Positions 34,178 through 45,800 of a DNA stretch of 64,000 bases are shown here, one piece after another; within the stretch, counting starts at the first letter, position 1, and each line of letters begins with the position of its first letter. Source of the DNA: Manduca sexta (Eukaryota > Arthropoda > Insecta > Lepidoptera > Sphingidae); contig NC_051138.1 of assembly GCF_014839805.1 (NCBI RefSeq), positions 9,670,983-9,734,982 on the forward strand, in the 5' to 3' direction. The position numbers and the translations under genes are program-made. Below the pieces are notes generated by a model, which saw nothing but the letters and a program-made list of their open reading frames with translations, had not been told where the DNA came from and made no database searches.

Positions 34178-34705
34178 TTTCGTGTAAGTACTTGGCAGCG
34201 TTGGTAATTAACAATAAACTGCAGTGAACGGACACATCGCTATGTGGCTATTTTACAGAGGGCCTCCATACTAGCAAAGGAGTGTCCTATGTGACGCAGC
34301 GAGCGGTGCAGTGTGCCAGTTTATACTCCAAATGTATTCGTACATGGCGGAGACAACCGCCACGCCCCGATGACCCAGTATCATTACATTACCCTCCATG
34401 TTACGCATCCTAGAAATTTGCAATTAACTCATGCTTCAACGATACCATTTGGAATATTTTTCTCGATACATTTATTATTGCTTCTTGTAACATACTCGTC
34501 TGCAATATTTGCTAAGAATTGCCGTACGAATTATTATTGAGGCATACGTTAATTTTATTTATAATCACATCAGAATAGAGTGTTCCTCATAGAATAATAT
34601 TCGGCTCGTTCTCAATTCTTTTCATAATGTGTATGTAATATGTATATAACGTATCCGCATCGTAATATTTGTTTGCTTTCAAGTGCCATCAAAATATTTC
34701 ATGGG
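34178..34705. other. Spacer between foldback element and copia element
   Basis: A moderately GC-rich stretch at 34200-34420 without a recognisable coding frame; the remainder is AT-rich. It ends in the CATGC target duplication of the copia element. Confidence 0.4.
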
Positions 34706-34710
34706 CATGC

Positions 34711-34866
34711 TGTAGTAAAAATAATGAAATACTATACGTGAAATGAAAAATACGGATAAATTCAGAGAATGTTTTTTTATCATTGAGCACTTGTTTTACA
34801 CGAGTTGACATAAGACATTTATGTTTTTAATTTTTAAATTATATTCGAACAAGAGGTTCTACAACA
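34711..34866 (-). repeat. 3' LTR of the copia-like element
   Basis: 156 bp, from TGTTGTAGAACC to ACTACA on the element strand. I find no difference from the 5' LTR at 38508-38663. It is preceded on the element strand by the polypurine tract at 34868-34877. Confidence 0.93.
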
Positions 34867-34948
34867 TATCCTCCCTTAATAAATTAAAAACATAAAATAA
34901 CAACATAGTAAAATACAGTTTCTTATAAAACTAATATATAACTATATA

Positions 34949-35578
34949 TTAACTCATACCCATGCCTTTTATGCATTTGATATGCTTTATTGGATCCAAT
35001 GGCTTTGTCAGCAAATCTGCAGGTAGCTCATCTGTAGGCATATACATTAATTCTACAACCTTGTCATTAACTTTTTCCCTAACAAAATGAAACTTTACAT
35101 CAATGTGCTTAGTCCTATTGTGATGGACTGGATTCAATGCAAGTTTTTGCGCACTTTGACTATCAGAGAAAATAACAACATTTGGTGATCTACCAGTTAC
35201 TTCAGTGACAAAACGTTTTATAAAACAAGCTTCTTTAGTGGCTGAACTTAAAGCCATGTATTCGGCTTCTGCCGAAGATAAAGCAATCGTAGGCTGCTTC
35301 CGTGATTCCCAAGATATTGGACCACATGCGAACTCAAAATAAAATCCAGTGTATGAACGTCGATCAACTGGACAATTTGCCCAATCTGCATCTGCATAAG
35401 CTTGTAGTTTAAAATCTTCCACTTTCCTATAAGTTATACCAACATCTTTAGTGGCACTTAAATAGCGAAGACACCGCTTAGCAGCACGCCAGTGGCTCTG
35501 ATCGTTGTTTGTATTAAATTGGCTCAAATAACTTACTGTATAAGCTATATCTGGTCTCGTGTTAACAGCCAAAAACAT
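34949..35578 (-). pseudogene. Copia RNase H domain (end of pol)
   Basis: A 209-residue open segment corresponding to the C-terminal connection and RNase H part of a copia polyprotein. It contains the TRPDIAY segment, YADADWANCP with the first catalytic Asp, ISWESRKQ, SSAEAEYMAL with the Glu, and FSDSQSAQKL with a further Asp. It closes with the ADLLTKPL motif near its end. The upstream in-frame region (KLESGTGESND...) is separated from the RT frame by a +1/-1 shift and stops near 35640, so it cannot be made as one polyprotein in this copy. Confidence 0.88.
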
Positions 35579-35645
35579 GAGAGATCCAATTAGAGCTTGA
35601 TATGAATCATTAGACTCACCTGTACCAGATTCTAATTTAATTTAA

Positions 35646-37133
35646 TTAATTCTTTAATGCAAGTGGTGTTGAAATACCTTTGCAATCTTGCATATCATAT
35701 TTATTCTCATCACCTCTACGAACAAAACCTTCAGGTTGTGTCATATATACTTCCTCTTCTAAGTCACCATTTAAGAAAGCTGTGTCGACATCCATATGCC
35801 GAACTTTGTACCCTTCCTGCACTGCTAAAGCTAGTAGGGTTCGCAGTGATGAGTTGCGTATAACCGGTGAAAAGGTTTCATGGTAATCTACACCTTCTAT
35901 TTGTGTGAATCCCTTGGCAACTAATCTAGCCTTGTACTTCACTACGTTACCATCAGCATCTCGTTTTAGCTTATAAACCCATTTACATGGAATGCAGGAT
36001 TTATGACTTGGTTTATTTACCAAAATCCAAGTTTCCTTTTTTAATAAGGAATTATATTCTTCCTTCATTGAAGAGATCCAATTATCTTTGTCATCTCCAG
36101 ATATTGCATCATGAAACGTTTTTGGATCATCATTCAGAATATCATCGACAAGAGCACTATATGAAAAATAATCTGGAGGCTTACGTTCTCGTTGAGGATA
36201 TCTTGACTCAGACCCACCATAAGGTTCATCATTAGTACCACTTGATGGCAATGAAGATGAATGATCTAAATCACCTAAGTTGTCATCAATATCATCAACA
36301 GCATCCACAAAGTCATTTTGCTCTTCCGGCAACAAAGATGGATTTGCATCAGATGATGAAATCTGCGATAACAAATTAATAACATTGGGATTAAAACTAA
36401 GGTTTAAATTATTTTCAGGCATCTCTTTCAGTCCTGTAAAATTATTTTCGAAAAATGTTACATCCCTTGACTTAATTAAGCTTCGTGGCGTTTCCACGTT
36501 ACGGAAATAATAACTTCTTGGATCATCTGAATATCCAACAAAGATGTGTTCCGTTGCTTTCATGTCTAACTTAGTTCTATGACATGACGGTACATGAACT
36601 AAACATCTACATCCAAAAACCTTTAAATGAGACAGGTCAGGTTTGCTCCCATACCACATTTCGAATGGTGTTTTACCTTCAATTGCGCGATGAGGAGACC
36701 GGTTTTTTAAATAAACACTAGTTTCTACTGCATCCTGCCAATATGCCTTAGAAAGCGAACCATGTGACAGCAAAGCGCGAACCTTTTCTATAATACTGCG
36801 ATTACAACGTTCACTAACACCATTTTGTTGAGGGCTATATGGAACCGTTGTTTGGTGTTGGATTCCTTGAGAATCTAAGTAGGCCGCCATCTCTTTATTG
36901 ACATACTCAGTACCATTATCCGATCTCAGTATTTTAATTTTCGCACCAGTCTGTCTCTCAACAAGTGATTGAAATGTAAGAAACTTTGACATGACTTCTG
37001 TCTTAGAATTCATACAATAAACAAATATAAAACGCGTATAATCGTCTACAAAAATAATAAAATATTTATTGCCTTTGAATGAAGTAGTTGACATCTCTCC
37101 TCTTGAAGGGCTTCCTAGCTTGCTTACCTTCAA
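35646..37133 (-). pseudogene. Copia integrase core and truncated reverse transcriptase
   Basis: A 495-residue frame. The N-terminal part is the integrase core with the D,D-35-E triad in context: FVDDYTR, RSDNGTEY and NGVSERCNR. A Ser/Asp-rich linker follows, then the start of the copia RT: WVYKLKRDADG, ARLVAKGFTQ, VDYHETFSPV and MDVDTAFLNGDL. The frame then jumps from GDENK straight to DMQDCKGISTPL. In copia elements more than a hundred residues lie between these points, including the catalytic YVDD box, and they are deleted here. The RT is therefore dead. The zinc-binding HHCC region before the integrase core is also incomplete; only a CxxC remnant remains in another frame around 37100-37170. 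Confidence 0.92.
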
Positions 37134-37292
37134 TACAAGGTATACATGATTCTTTGTTAACTTCTACGTACTTCACACATTATTTAAATAAGATACATCA
37201 TCAGTTTTATAAAAATTACAACCATTTTTATCAAAAATTACTAAAAAACCTTTTTCAACAACCTGCTTTACTGATAGCAAATTGCAGTTTAG

Positions 37293-37450
37293 CTCGTGTG
37301 TCCGCTCTTGGCTTGCCGGCGAGCCCGACAGCCACATGACATTACGCGTGACATTACGCGTGTCAGGGAAAAACAATCTTATTATGTAGTATATAAGGTT
37401 ATATTCCCGCGACACACGTAAATGTCAATGTCACATTGAGAGGACCCAAG
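37293..37450. mobile_element. 158-bp insert inside copia pol
   Basis: The conserved post-protease segment should run from VPRLT directly into NLLSVKQ. Here the two are separated by about 158 bases with unrelated, GC-richer sequence. The bases next to the insert are 'agttag' (37451-37456) and 'agtttag' (37286-37292), a possible short target duplication. The insert contains a direct repeat of GACATTACGCGT. It introduces stops and splits the frame. Whether it is a tiny mobile element or a rearrangement cannot be told. Confidence 0.55.
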
Positions 37451-37921
37451 AGTTAGGCGTGGAACATGTACGACGTCAGCTATTCTGCAGACTCCATTAT
37501 TCGTATCAATAGATACATCACCAACGCCTATAGCTGCCAACTTCTCTCCATTTGCCACAGTAATTGTACCTCCATCTATAGGACGATAGTTGATAAACCA
37601 ATCTGCACGGGGAGTCATATGAACTGTTGCACCTGAATCCACAATCCATCTGTTAAAGTCTTTACTTTCTAGTGCAGATAAAGACATTTCAGTGATAACT
37701 TGCTTCGAATTCGTTACCCGTTCTTCCTCATTATTCACAACAAGACCCGTTTCACATTTTGCATCCTTTTTATTATAAACAAAACTTGGTTTATCCTTTT
37801 TAAGAGGACAGTTGGGAGACTTATGCCCTGGTTTTCTGCATTTATAGCATATTATACCCTTCTTATGTAATGAGCGCAGTGCTGGTACATCACGTTCAGT
37901 TTCTCTACTCATTTCGCTCAT
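37382..37921 (-). pseudogene. Copia zinc knuckle and aspartic protease
   Basis: A 179-residue frame with the nucleocapsid zinc knuckle CYKCRKPGHKSPNC (C-x2-C-x4-H-x4-C). The retroviral-type protease active site DSGAT is in the context WIVDSGATVHMT, followed by VPRLT. About 20 foreign residues then end the frame, because of the insert at 37293-37450. Its ATG (37919-37921) overlaps the gag stop (37918-37920) as ATGA. That is probably the scar of a deletion in gag rather than a designed overlap, since copia gag normally runs through the zinc knuckle in one frame. Confidence 0.88.
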
Positions 37922-38463
37922 AGTTTAGTTTTCACCATTTCGCTAGTGACTTCTATATTACTATGCTCTAGAGCCATTATCAGTGGCTCATATCGTGATG
38001 TAAGACCACCTAGAATGATTGCAGCAAGCGAACTATCTTCAATTTTCTTATCGATATCAGCTAGATCCTGCGCGGTCGTTGTTATAGCTATTATATAGGA
38101 TTCTAAATCTGTAAAATCTGATAAAGTATACCTATATAACTTCCGCTCTAGTGCTAACTTTCGGCCTAAGCTTTTATCTTCAAACGCTGTTTGCAAAGCA
38201 TCCCACGCCATTTTCGCCGTTGTAGCTGTTCTGACATGCGTGATAGCACCACCGTCAACCGTTAGGCATATTTTTGAAAGAGCCTTTTGGTCATTACGGA
38301 AACGTACCTCAGGAGGCGTTTTGTCACCGTCAGCATAGCCACTTACAGTACTCCACAACTCTTCATGCATCAACAACATTCTCATTTTAAATTTCCAAAT
38401 TGCATATCCTTCACGATTTCTTAACATAGTAATTCCATTTAATATTCCTACAGGTCCTGCCAT
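37918..38463 (-). pseudogene. Copia gag, N-terminal part
   Basis: A 181-residue frame starting at ATG 38461-38463, just inside the 5' LTR and primer site. It shows the gag core of copia elements: a 'YAIWKFKMRMLL' start, 'AKMAWDALQTAFEDKS', 'RKLALERKLYRYTLSD', 'ILGGLTSRYEPLIMALE'. It stops at VKTKL just before the zinc-knuckle region. It appears truncated relative to a full gag and separated from the rest. Confidence 0.88.
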
Positions 38464-38507
38464 TATTATCTTCTTCTAAATAAGATAACTTCGTGCTGAT
38501 AACGATT

Positions 38508-38663
38508 TGTAGTAAAAATAATGAAATACTATACGTGAAATGAAAAATACGGATAAATTCAGAGAATGTTTTTTTATCATTGAGCACTTGTTTTACACGA
38601 GTTGACATAAGACATTTATGTTTTTAATTTTTAAATTATATTCGAACAAGAGGTTCTACAACA
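38508..38663 (-). repeat. 5' LTR of the copia-like element
   Basis: 156 bp, identical by eye to the 3' LTR at 34711-34866. It would contain the element's promoter. The flanking CATGC (38664-38668) is the second half of the target duplication. Confidence 0.93.
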
Positions 38664-38668
38664 CATGC

Positions 38669-41600
38669 CGATATTTAATGCTTTAGAAATTCTTGTTAAA
38701 ATTGCAAATCTTTACTTTACCAAAAAGGAAATCTTTACTTTCAAATAATAAAAATCAAAATGGTAGGTATGTTTGTCGAATTCCCGCGAAGATTGTTCCC
38801 AAACACGTCGGTGCGTACATTATGGGGAGGGTAGAACAAGACCAGCCATTTGTAGGCGCCAAGTGTTTACAGAAGAGTCTGTGTGGCATCACTAATGAGC
38901 AAGGGATCGGTAAAAGTGCCCGTGAGCCGTACACAACCGCAGAAGCCACATCAACTCCACGCGTTACTTCATTGTGTTCTCTGTTTAGTTCACAGTTACC
39001 CTGTGTATATTTCCTCTTTCCTCTTCCTTTTGTTTAACATGCGCGACAAATCAGTTTTCACATACGATATCTTAAAGTTTCCATGTTTCTAAATATCTTT
39101 GCCTGCTTCGTTGATCATGAAACAATTTCTTTTTATTGCAAAGAATATTTATTTTTAACTTCAAAAATGAAGTGTATCTTCGAGAATATATTATGATTCT
39201 AGTGTACTCACACTTCTCTGAATTTGTATGTGTTGATAATAATAATAGGCACTTACTTGTATATACTTAAAACCTAACCAGGTAACATCTCTTTTTTAAC
39301 CTGCTTATAGTGTTTTAGATTGTTCTTTAACTTAGCTATAAAAAAATATAACAAAACCATGAAACCGAATTCAAGTAAAACAATATTACAGGATATAAAC
39401 CACGCTGTTATCGAAGACCTATCTATTCAAAATGTTAATTTTATGGAAGAATTTCTTTTAATTATACAAATAAAATATTGCCCAAGAGCCATCGTGTCCG
39501 TTATACAATTGCATTTGACGAGTGGCCGGAGTGCGGAGACAAGCGGTGTTCCAGCGAAACCTGCTAGACGGGCGCGGTTCGACGTCCGACGAAACACTTT
39601 GTCGTATAGTGTGTATTCGCATATTTTTTCGGCTCTCCCATGAGCGTACTATGTCTATTGATGGCCTTGGAGTATTTTAATATTGGTACCACTGAGCTGC
39701 CTAAATTGAACTTCAACCGTTAATGTTCAGTTTACTTATATAAAAAAGTTGTTGTTATGACAAATTAAATCTTTTGGAAGTTATCCAAATTATTAAGTTT
39801 CAATTACATGTGGTGATTATTTGTTTTCGAAACTGTACACGTTTGGTAGAAGTCGTTATATACTTACCTATGACATATCGTTATTTATTAGGACCGGCAA
39901 ATATAGGTATATGTAGGTACTTACACAACATCAATGCGGTTAAACTTTTGTACATTAAATATGATCCTACATAATATTATTATATTTCATATTGTTGGTT
40001 CTAAAATTCGTAACTCGTTCAAGAGAGACAAAATTGACTATTATTTTTTTTTCATTTCATTTGTGCAACTCAAGCGTTAAACTCGTGACTTCACCAATTT
40101 TACAGTCTAGCTTACTACGACTGCACAATTATTTACAATAATATAATATTGATAACATATTGTAATATTTATTGGTTTGGTGGCTTAATTTCATAGCCTC
40201 CGCCGCGGTACAGCGGACCAATGTTTGCCAGAGCGCCCAGAGCTCGGAACACGGGACCGCGTGTTTACACTCAATAAGCCGAAGCAAACAGAAAACCGAG
40301 TACGCGACCATTCTTTATCTTTCCCTTTCTAACATAGTTTTCTAGCAGGATAACTCAGACGGTATTATCTCATAAATATATTCACACATGTCTATACTGA
40401 TTGTTTCTAGTAAAAAAATAAACGCATGAAATAATATTATTAACTAACGAATGTAAGTACAAGTACCATACGAGTGTTACTAAAAGTATCAGAGTTAAAC
40501 TAAGTATACTATCGTTGCTACTTTTATTTTAGTTTAAAGATACGTTGTGGGTGTGAGTACTTGGTTGTTTGTGCGTAAGTATAATATAGTGAAATTTACC
40601 GATATAAATAGAACACTTGGTCCGCTCTACATAACCTAGAGAAACAAGCGATAAACCGCAGAGTCTTAGGACTTTATTTATCGTAGAAATTATTTATGCT
40701 TAGGCGTATTTATCGGAGTTCAATAATCCCATTTGAGTTGCATTGCATCAAATATTGGAATAGCGGTAGTAGGTACATGAAATGGTCATGAGACAGTTAC
40801 TTTACTCCATGCCATTCATGCCAACTCTCTACTGGTTGATAATTAAATACTGGCTTTGTTTGCGCACCTGCACGTTTGTAACACTCGTGAGCCGGTCATT
40901 TCTTGCCCAAATCTGTATCCGGTGCATAACGTATTAATAAATATACAGTTACAAGGAGTTCTACTGACCATGAGTATTCGCGAAATATACTTTTCGTAAA
41001 TATACTACGAATAATACACATGAATGCCGCTATAATTCGATTTTCGAAGTATTGATCCCTAACACCTAAAGCTTATTCGACTGGTTTACAACTTAGATTC
41101 TCCATGAGGTTCGAGCTGATAGCATTAAATGATGATTTCAACAAATATTTTGTAATGACCAATTGAAATTTAAATGTTTTATACTTCGTGCAATATCGAA
41201 TATTGCACGAAATAGTATATACTTATGAGTTATGAATAATAAATCTTACTAAACTCCTCATTTAGGATTGGAACGATAACATGGAAACCGAGTAAAACCG
41301 AGGCCACATGGGCGGCGCGACGCGACGGGTCGTTTTGGGCTCCCGGCATGTAATAAAAATTATAACTCTAAGCGCTCGCCGCTGCCCTGCACTGCGCCCC
41401 ACCGCTCCATGTGTTATGTTATGTCACGGGACTAAATGACACATTGCCAACTTGATTCCTTTATAGCTAAATTCATTTATTTATATTAGACTATCTAGGT
41501 GGGAGAGCTGTATTACAACTGCAGTGCTGAGGTCTTGGGTGCAATCTGAATCGTTTACCTAAATCGTTTTACATGCAAGGAGAGTCTGCCATATCCATGT

Positions 41601-42156
41601 GATATACAGAGTGCAGAAAATGTTCAGCACTTTATATTAGAATGCCCGATATTTGGAAAAGCTAGATACGAAATCGAATGAGAAATTTAAACTAAAATTG
41701 TACTAGAAAATATACCAGAAATATTAAGAAACAAAAATTAAATTATTAGAATATTTATAAAAATAAGAAAAATTGTAATAAATAAGTAGATATCAGGAAT
41801 AGAAAAGTTAGTTTTATAATTTAAATATTATATATTTAAATACGTAATAGTAATACATGTAATAGAAGTAATATTAGGTGTAATAACATAGTAAGCTCGC
41901 AGTTCGCACCCTATCCAGTCTTGGGTCCCAATACACACGGCAGGAAGTGGGTGCATCATATAGGGTGTGTATTGTGTAACAATTTACAAGTAACAATTAT
42001 GGTTTCTTCACTGCGAAATTTATTAAATTCGCCATGGCAGGCACTGCATCTTGTTGAATATTGATACCCACGTTAGCGTTAACAATAAATTAAATTATTA
42101 ACATATTGTCATTTTAGTAAGTACTTATCTGTAGCATATATGTTAAAGACATGAAT
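38669..42156. other. Intergenic, no gene recognised
   Basis: AT-rich with GC-richer patches at 38780-39010, 39490-39620 and 41290-41420. The last contains CACATGG/CCATGTG as possible terminal inverted repeats (41305-41413) of a short element, but no target duplication is clear. Frames of 107-114 codons at 38693-39037 and 39320-39643 have no recognisable domains. Confidence 0.4.
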
Positions 42157-42881
42157 TAGTCCATTGAAAAGTTACATTTGGGGTTGCGTTTTTTAGAGGA
42201 CGCAATTTTATTTTTTAGAAGTGTAGGGGGGGTCAGTGTAAAGCTACAGCCAAGTTTGTGGTGTCGCCCGGCCGCCATCTTGGGTTGAAATGGTTTTACG
42301 ATGTATCTCTTAAACTATTTATCTAACAAAAAAAATTATAAACATTTTTGTTGCAAATTAAATTCTCTACAACTTTGGTCCAGTAACTTTGGTCGTAGAA
42401 CTATAAATAAAAAAAGTTATAAGCAAAAATGTTAAGCAATTGCTTCATCTGTCCCAAAGCGATTCAGGATCCAGTAATTCGCGTACAAGCCGACAACCGC
42501 GGGTTTGTGTTGTACGTATTATGAACCTTATAAACACACGTTCTGATGACGTTGCAATGGACATTGCTTAACATTGAATTTCTTAACATTTTCGCTTATA
42601 ACTTTTTTTATTTATAGTTCTACGACAAAAGTTACTAGACCAAAGTTGTAGAGAATTTAATTTGCAACAAAAATGTTTATAATTTTTTTGTCAGATAAAT
42701 AGTTTAAGAGATACATCGTAAAACCATTTCAAACCAAGATGGCGGCCGTGGGACAAGGGTGGCGACCCCACAAACTTGGTTTTAGCTTAACACTGACCCC
42801 CCCTACACTTCTAAAAAATAAAATTGCGTCCTCTAAAAAACGCAAGGTAAGGCCTAAAAAATGTAACATTTCAATGGACTA
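42157..42881 (-). mobile_element. Foldback element, copy 2 (internally deleted)
   Basis: The same family as 32922-34177. The ends TAGTCCATTGAAA / TTTCAATGGACTA, the 'gcgttttttagaggacgcaa' block and the 'gccgccatctt' block are all shared. The 'ggggttgcg' tip is on the left and the 'ggccttaccttgcg' tip on the right, so this copy is inverted relative to copy 1. It is 725 bp long: the outer arms remain and the inner part is replaced by a shorter unique loop (about 42440-42520). The flanks are AAT on both sides, a candidate 3-bp target duplication. Confidence 0.8.
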
Positions 42882-45800
42882 AATAGACTTGTTATTTAAG
42901 TGTTTCATTTAACTTGTATTTTAGAATTGTCACATAGCATCTTATTGTATTTATAATTTTCATTAATTACTTTATGATCTCTATTTTCGCATGTAGCAAA
43001 ATGGTTACTTCATAATCTAATTATATGTTGGTTTCACATGTTGCGATTCACTTGTAGTTGAGAAATAAAAAGCGGATTACAATATGTGAACCATTTTAAA
43101 ACAATAAGAATATCCTCATTACATTTACAACATTCAAGCTTTTGCGTTTTCGCAACACTTGCACAAATAAAATATTTCTTTTTCTTTTGCAGGTATGTGA
43201 CCACGAAAGCGCGACAACCATATCCGGTATCAAAGGAGATATTTAACATCTAAGTACATTTCCTTCTACATCGCATGGTGTATCGTTCCATGTCGGATTC
43301 CGTCTGGCTTACAGTTTACATGGAACTGTAAAGATTTCACACATTCCACATGTAGATTCGTGCATCAAATAAACTAAATACAACGAAATTTACCGCAAAA
43401 AAAAAATCTTACACGTAATATATTTCCCTGTTCTATGTACATATATATTCAATATTCTCATATTCCTAGTGGTGTGCAAACATAACAAACAATGTGCAGA
43501 AACTTTTTATTACAATAACAATATGGGCTCCGATAAAGTTGACTGCTGCGGTATCATTGTTTAGGTGTTGGAGTTTTCTCATATCGCCCCTTCCGCGTGT
43601 TCTGCCGCGACTTACGCTTCACGGATAAACTTCAGGTTAATTAACTCTTTCACCATACGTGAAGTTATACGCTGTCTTCTTAGTCATACGTTAATTTGTC
43701 ATAACACGGGTCTTAGACGTCAATGGTTCTAAGAGTTTACTTGATGGTACAAAATAGGTATATGATACTTTCCTCGGACTGCGAGATAAATTAGGTTTCA
43801 TAAATCATAAATCTATTAATTACAGTATTTTCTGTATGAAATTAAAATAAATCAATATTCATTTGGCGTTTGAATCAATGATGATGAAATGATGATGAAT
43901 ATTAAAGACATCAAGGACGACTACGCATACGAAATGGATGTTTGAAAGTAATTAATAGATAAAATTATAATGATAGTCAGCGATTTAGTGCATAACAAGC
44001 AAAATTACTATTTCGAATATAGAATTAGATATTATTATTCTATTTTGATAAATGTCAATGAAAGATATAAATCACTTAACTTCAATAAACCCACTTCATA
44101 GTTTGCTTGTCTATGCTATAAAAACAATATGAAAAATGAGTAGGTATTAGTCATGACGGTACTTTCCCCATTATGTGTCAACGATGTATGACAGCCACTC
44201 ATAAGCATCATTAATTAATCCTAAATATTTATATACTAAAGAGAGCGCAACAAAGGTCGAATCATCAGGCAATAAATAGCATCATTCGGAGGTTATTGAA
44301 CGATATGATATGCACAAAAGATCTGATCATTCAATGCTACATCAGACAAGGCGGAAACAGTATATTATATGTATAATATCATCTTCACGTTCGTCCATAC
44401 ACACTGGAGCCATCAATGCGGATGCCACTGCTTTACCTGAGATACCTGGAACCGAGTGAAATCAAGCGTCCAGTGCCTCACGCGACTATAGCGGGTACAA
44501 TCGGGAGTTGTAAAAAGTCACACGGTTGTAAGCATTGTTTATACGTAATACGCGTCTTAGTAACGTTTGAAGCGCGCCGATGGTTTTGACGTCCTCTCAT
44601 CGATCGTTGCAGAATTCTAACAGCACACTTTGAGTGATTTGATTTTAAAAATGTAAGTAGGTCTTAATACTCAATGATCATACCTAATTTTATGAATTTA
44701 TTTTTGGTAGATACTGTAATATAGTCCTAAGGGATTGAATAAGTCACATCCTGCACCCCCCTAAAATGAATAAATAACCAATAAACTGTATATAATATCA
44801 GTTCTCCGTCTCCTCCGCGAACCATGGCTGAACTTCAGTAATATTAATAATGAACGTACTATGGCATATCTAAAGTGTAAGTTGGCGAGCTGTGCAACAG
44901 TCATGGTAGAATCTATGGGTAAACTTTGACAGTTATCGTAGTATTCCTGTAATGAAGGTGAATTTACCGTAGTTTTAATGTTCACGAAAAACGCTGTGTA
45001 TGTTACAAATAAAGTTCATAAAGAATATAAATAAAATATCAAGTTAGGTACATTCAATATTACAAGTAATGGGTTCATATGTATTTAATTTCGTTTTGTA
45101 GATATAGCATAAAAATCTAAATAAATAAGCAGATCTAAAAGGGGGATTTAAATTTTACAAAACATTCCGCTCTTAAAATAAGACTACAAATATACACACA
45201 GCTGATTCCGCAGAAATCCTAAAATTGCAACCAGTAAACCATCCTCCAATATGAATCATGTATATTGGCAACACTACACAAATTATATCAACACATACAT
45301 ACATACAAACAAAACGATCAATAGTTGTAAGTTTATTTACATAGCACTATTGTACTTCGGCAAACGACTAACCCACTTTAACCTCGAGTTCCAAATACGA
45401 AAGCTCAACATAAATACATTACTGTGCCAACAAAAGAAATATTGAACCGCTCTCTGCCCTGCGGCATGCAGTCGGTAATATTTTGCGATTTAAAAGAATA
45501 TTTTGAATTACACCTTTACGTAAGCGATTAGTGCCTGAGGGTAATGTTTTACAATATAACACTTGAACAAAATATAAATCTTATAAAGGTAAATATAAAA
45601 TAAAATATCTTATGAACTACATATGATATTAGTAAAATATTTGATTTAATAACAAGATACATTCTAACATAATAGAACCTCTCTAATTGCGATATAAAAG
45701 CAAAATAAAACGAAACGTATACTTATATAATATTTAATACTGTTATGCATTTAACTTATCATTATGTATTATAAAACTATGCCGTACGTTAAAGTCCCAA

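Larger units (their letters stand above)
34711..38663 (-). mobile_element. Copia-like LTR retrotransposon, defective
   Basis: A complete insertion unit: two 156-bp LTRs (34711-34866 and 38508-38663), TG...CA ends on the element strand, and a 5-bp target duplication CATGC at 34706-34710 and 38664-38668. A purine-rich tract (AAGGGAGGAT, 34868-34877) lies next to the 3' LTR, and a tRNA-primer-type site ('ttatcagcacgaag') follows the 5' LTR. The gene order gag, protease, integrase, RT, RNase H is that of Ty1/copia (integrase before RT). The internal region is only about 3.6 kb because gag, the integrase zinc-binding region and the RT core have deletions. In addition, a 158-bp insert and a frameshift break pol. 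The LTRs are identical by eye, so the insertion is young even though the body is damaged. Confidence 0.95.

Noticed and set aside
41305..41413. Short element with CACATGG/CCATGTG ends
   Set aside because: The inverted ends are only 7 bp and I found no target duplication, so it is not called as a mobile element.
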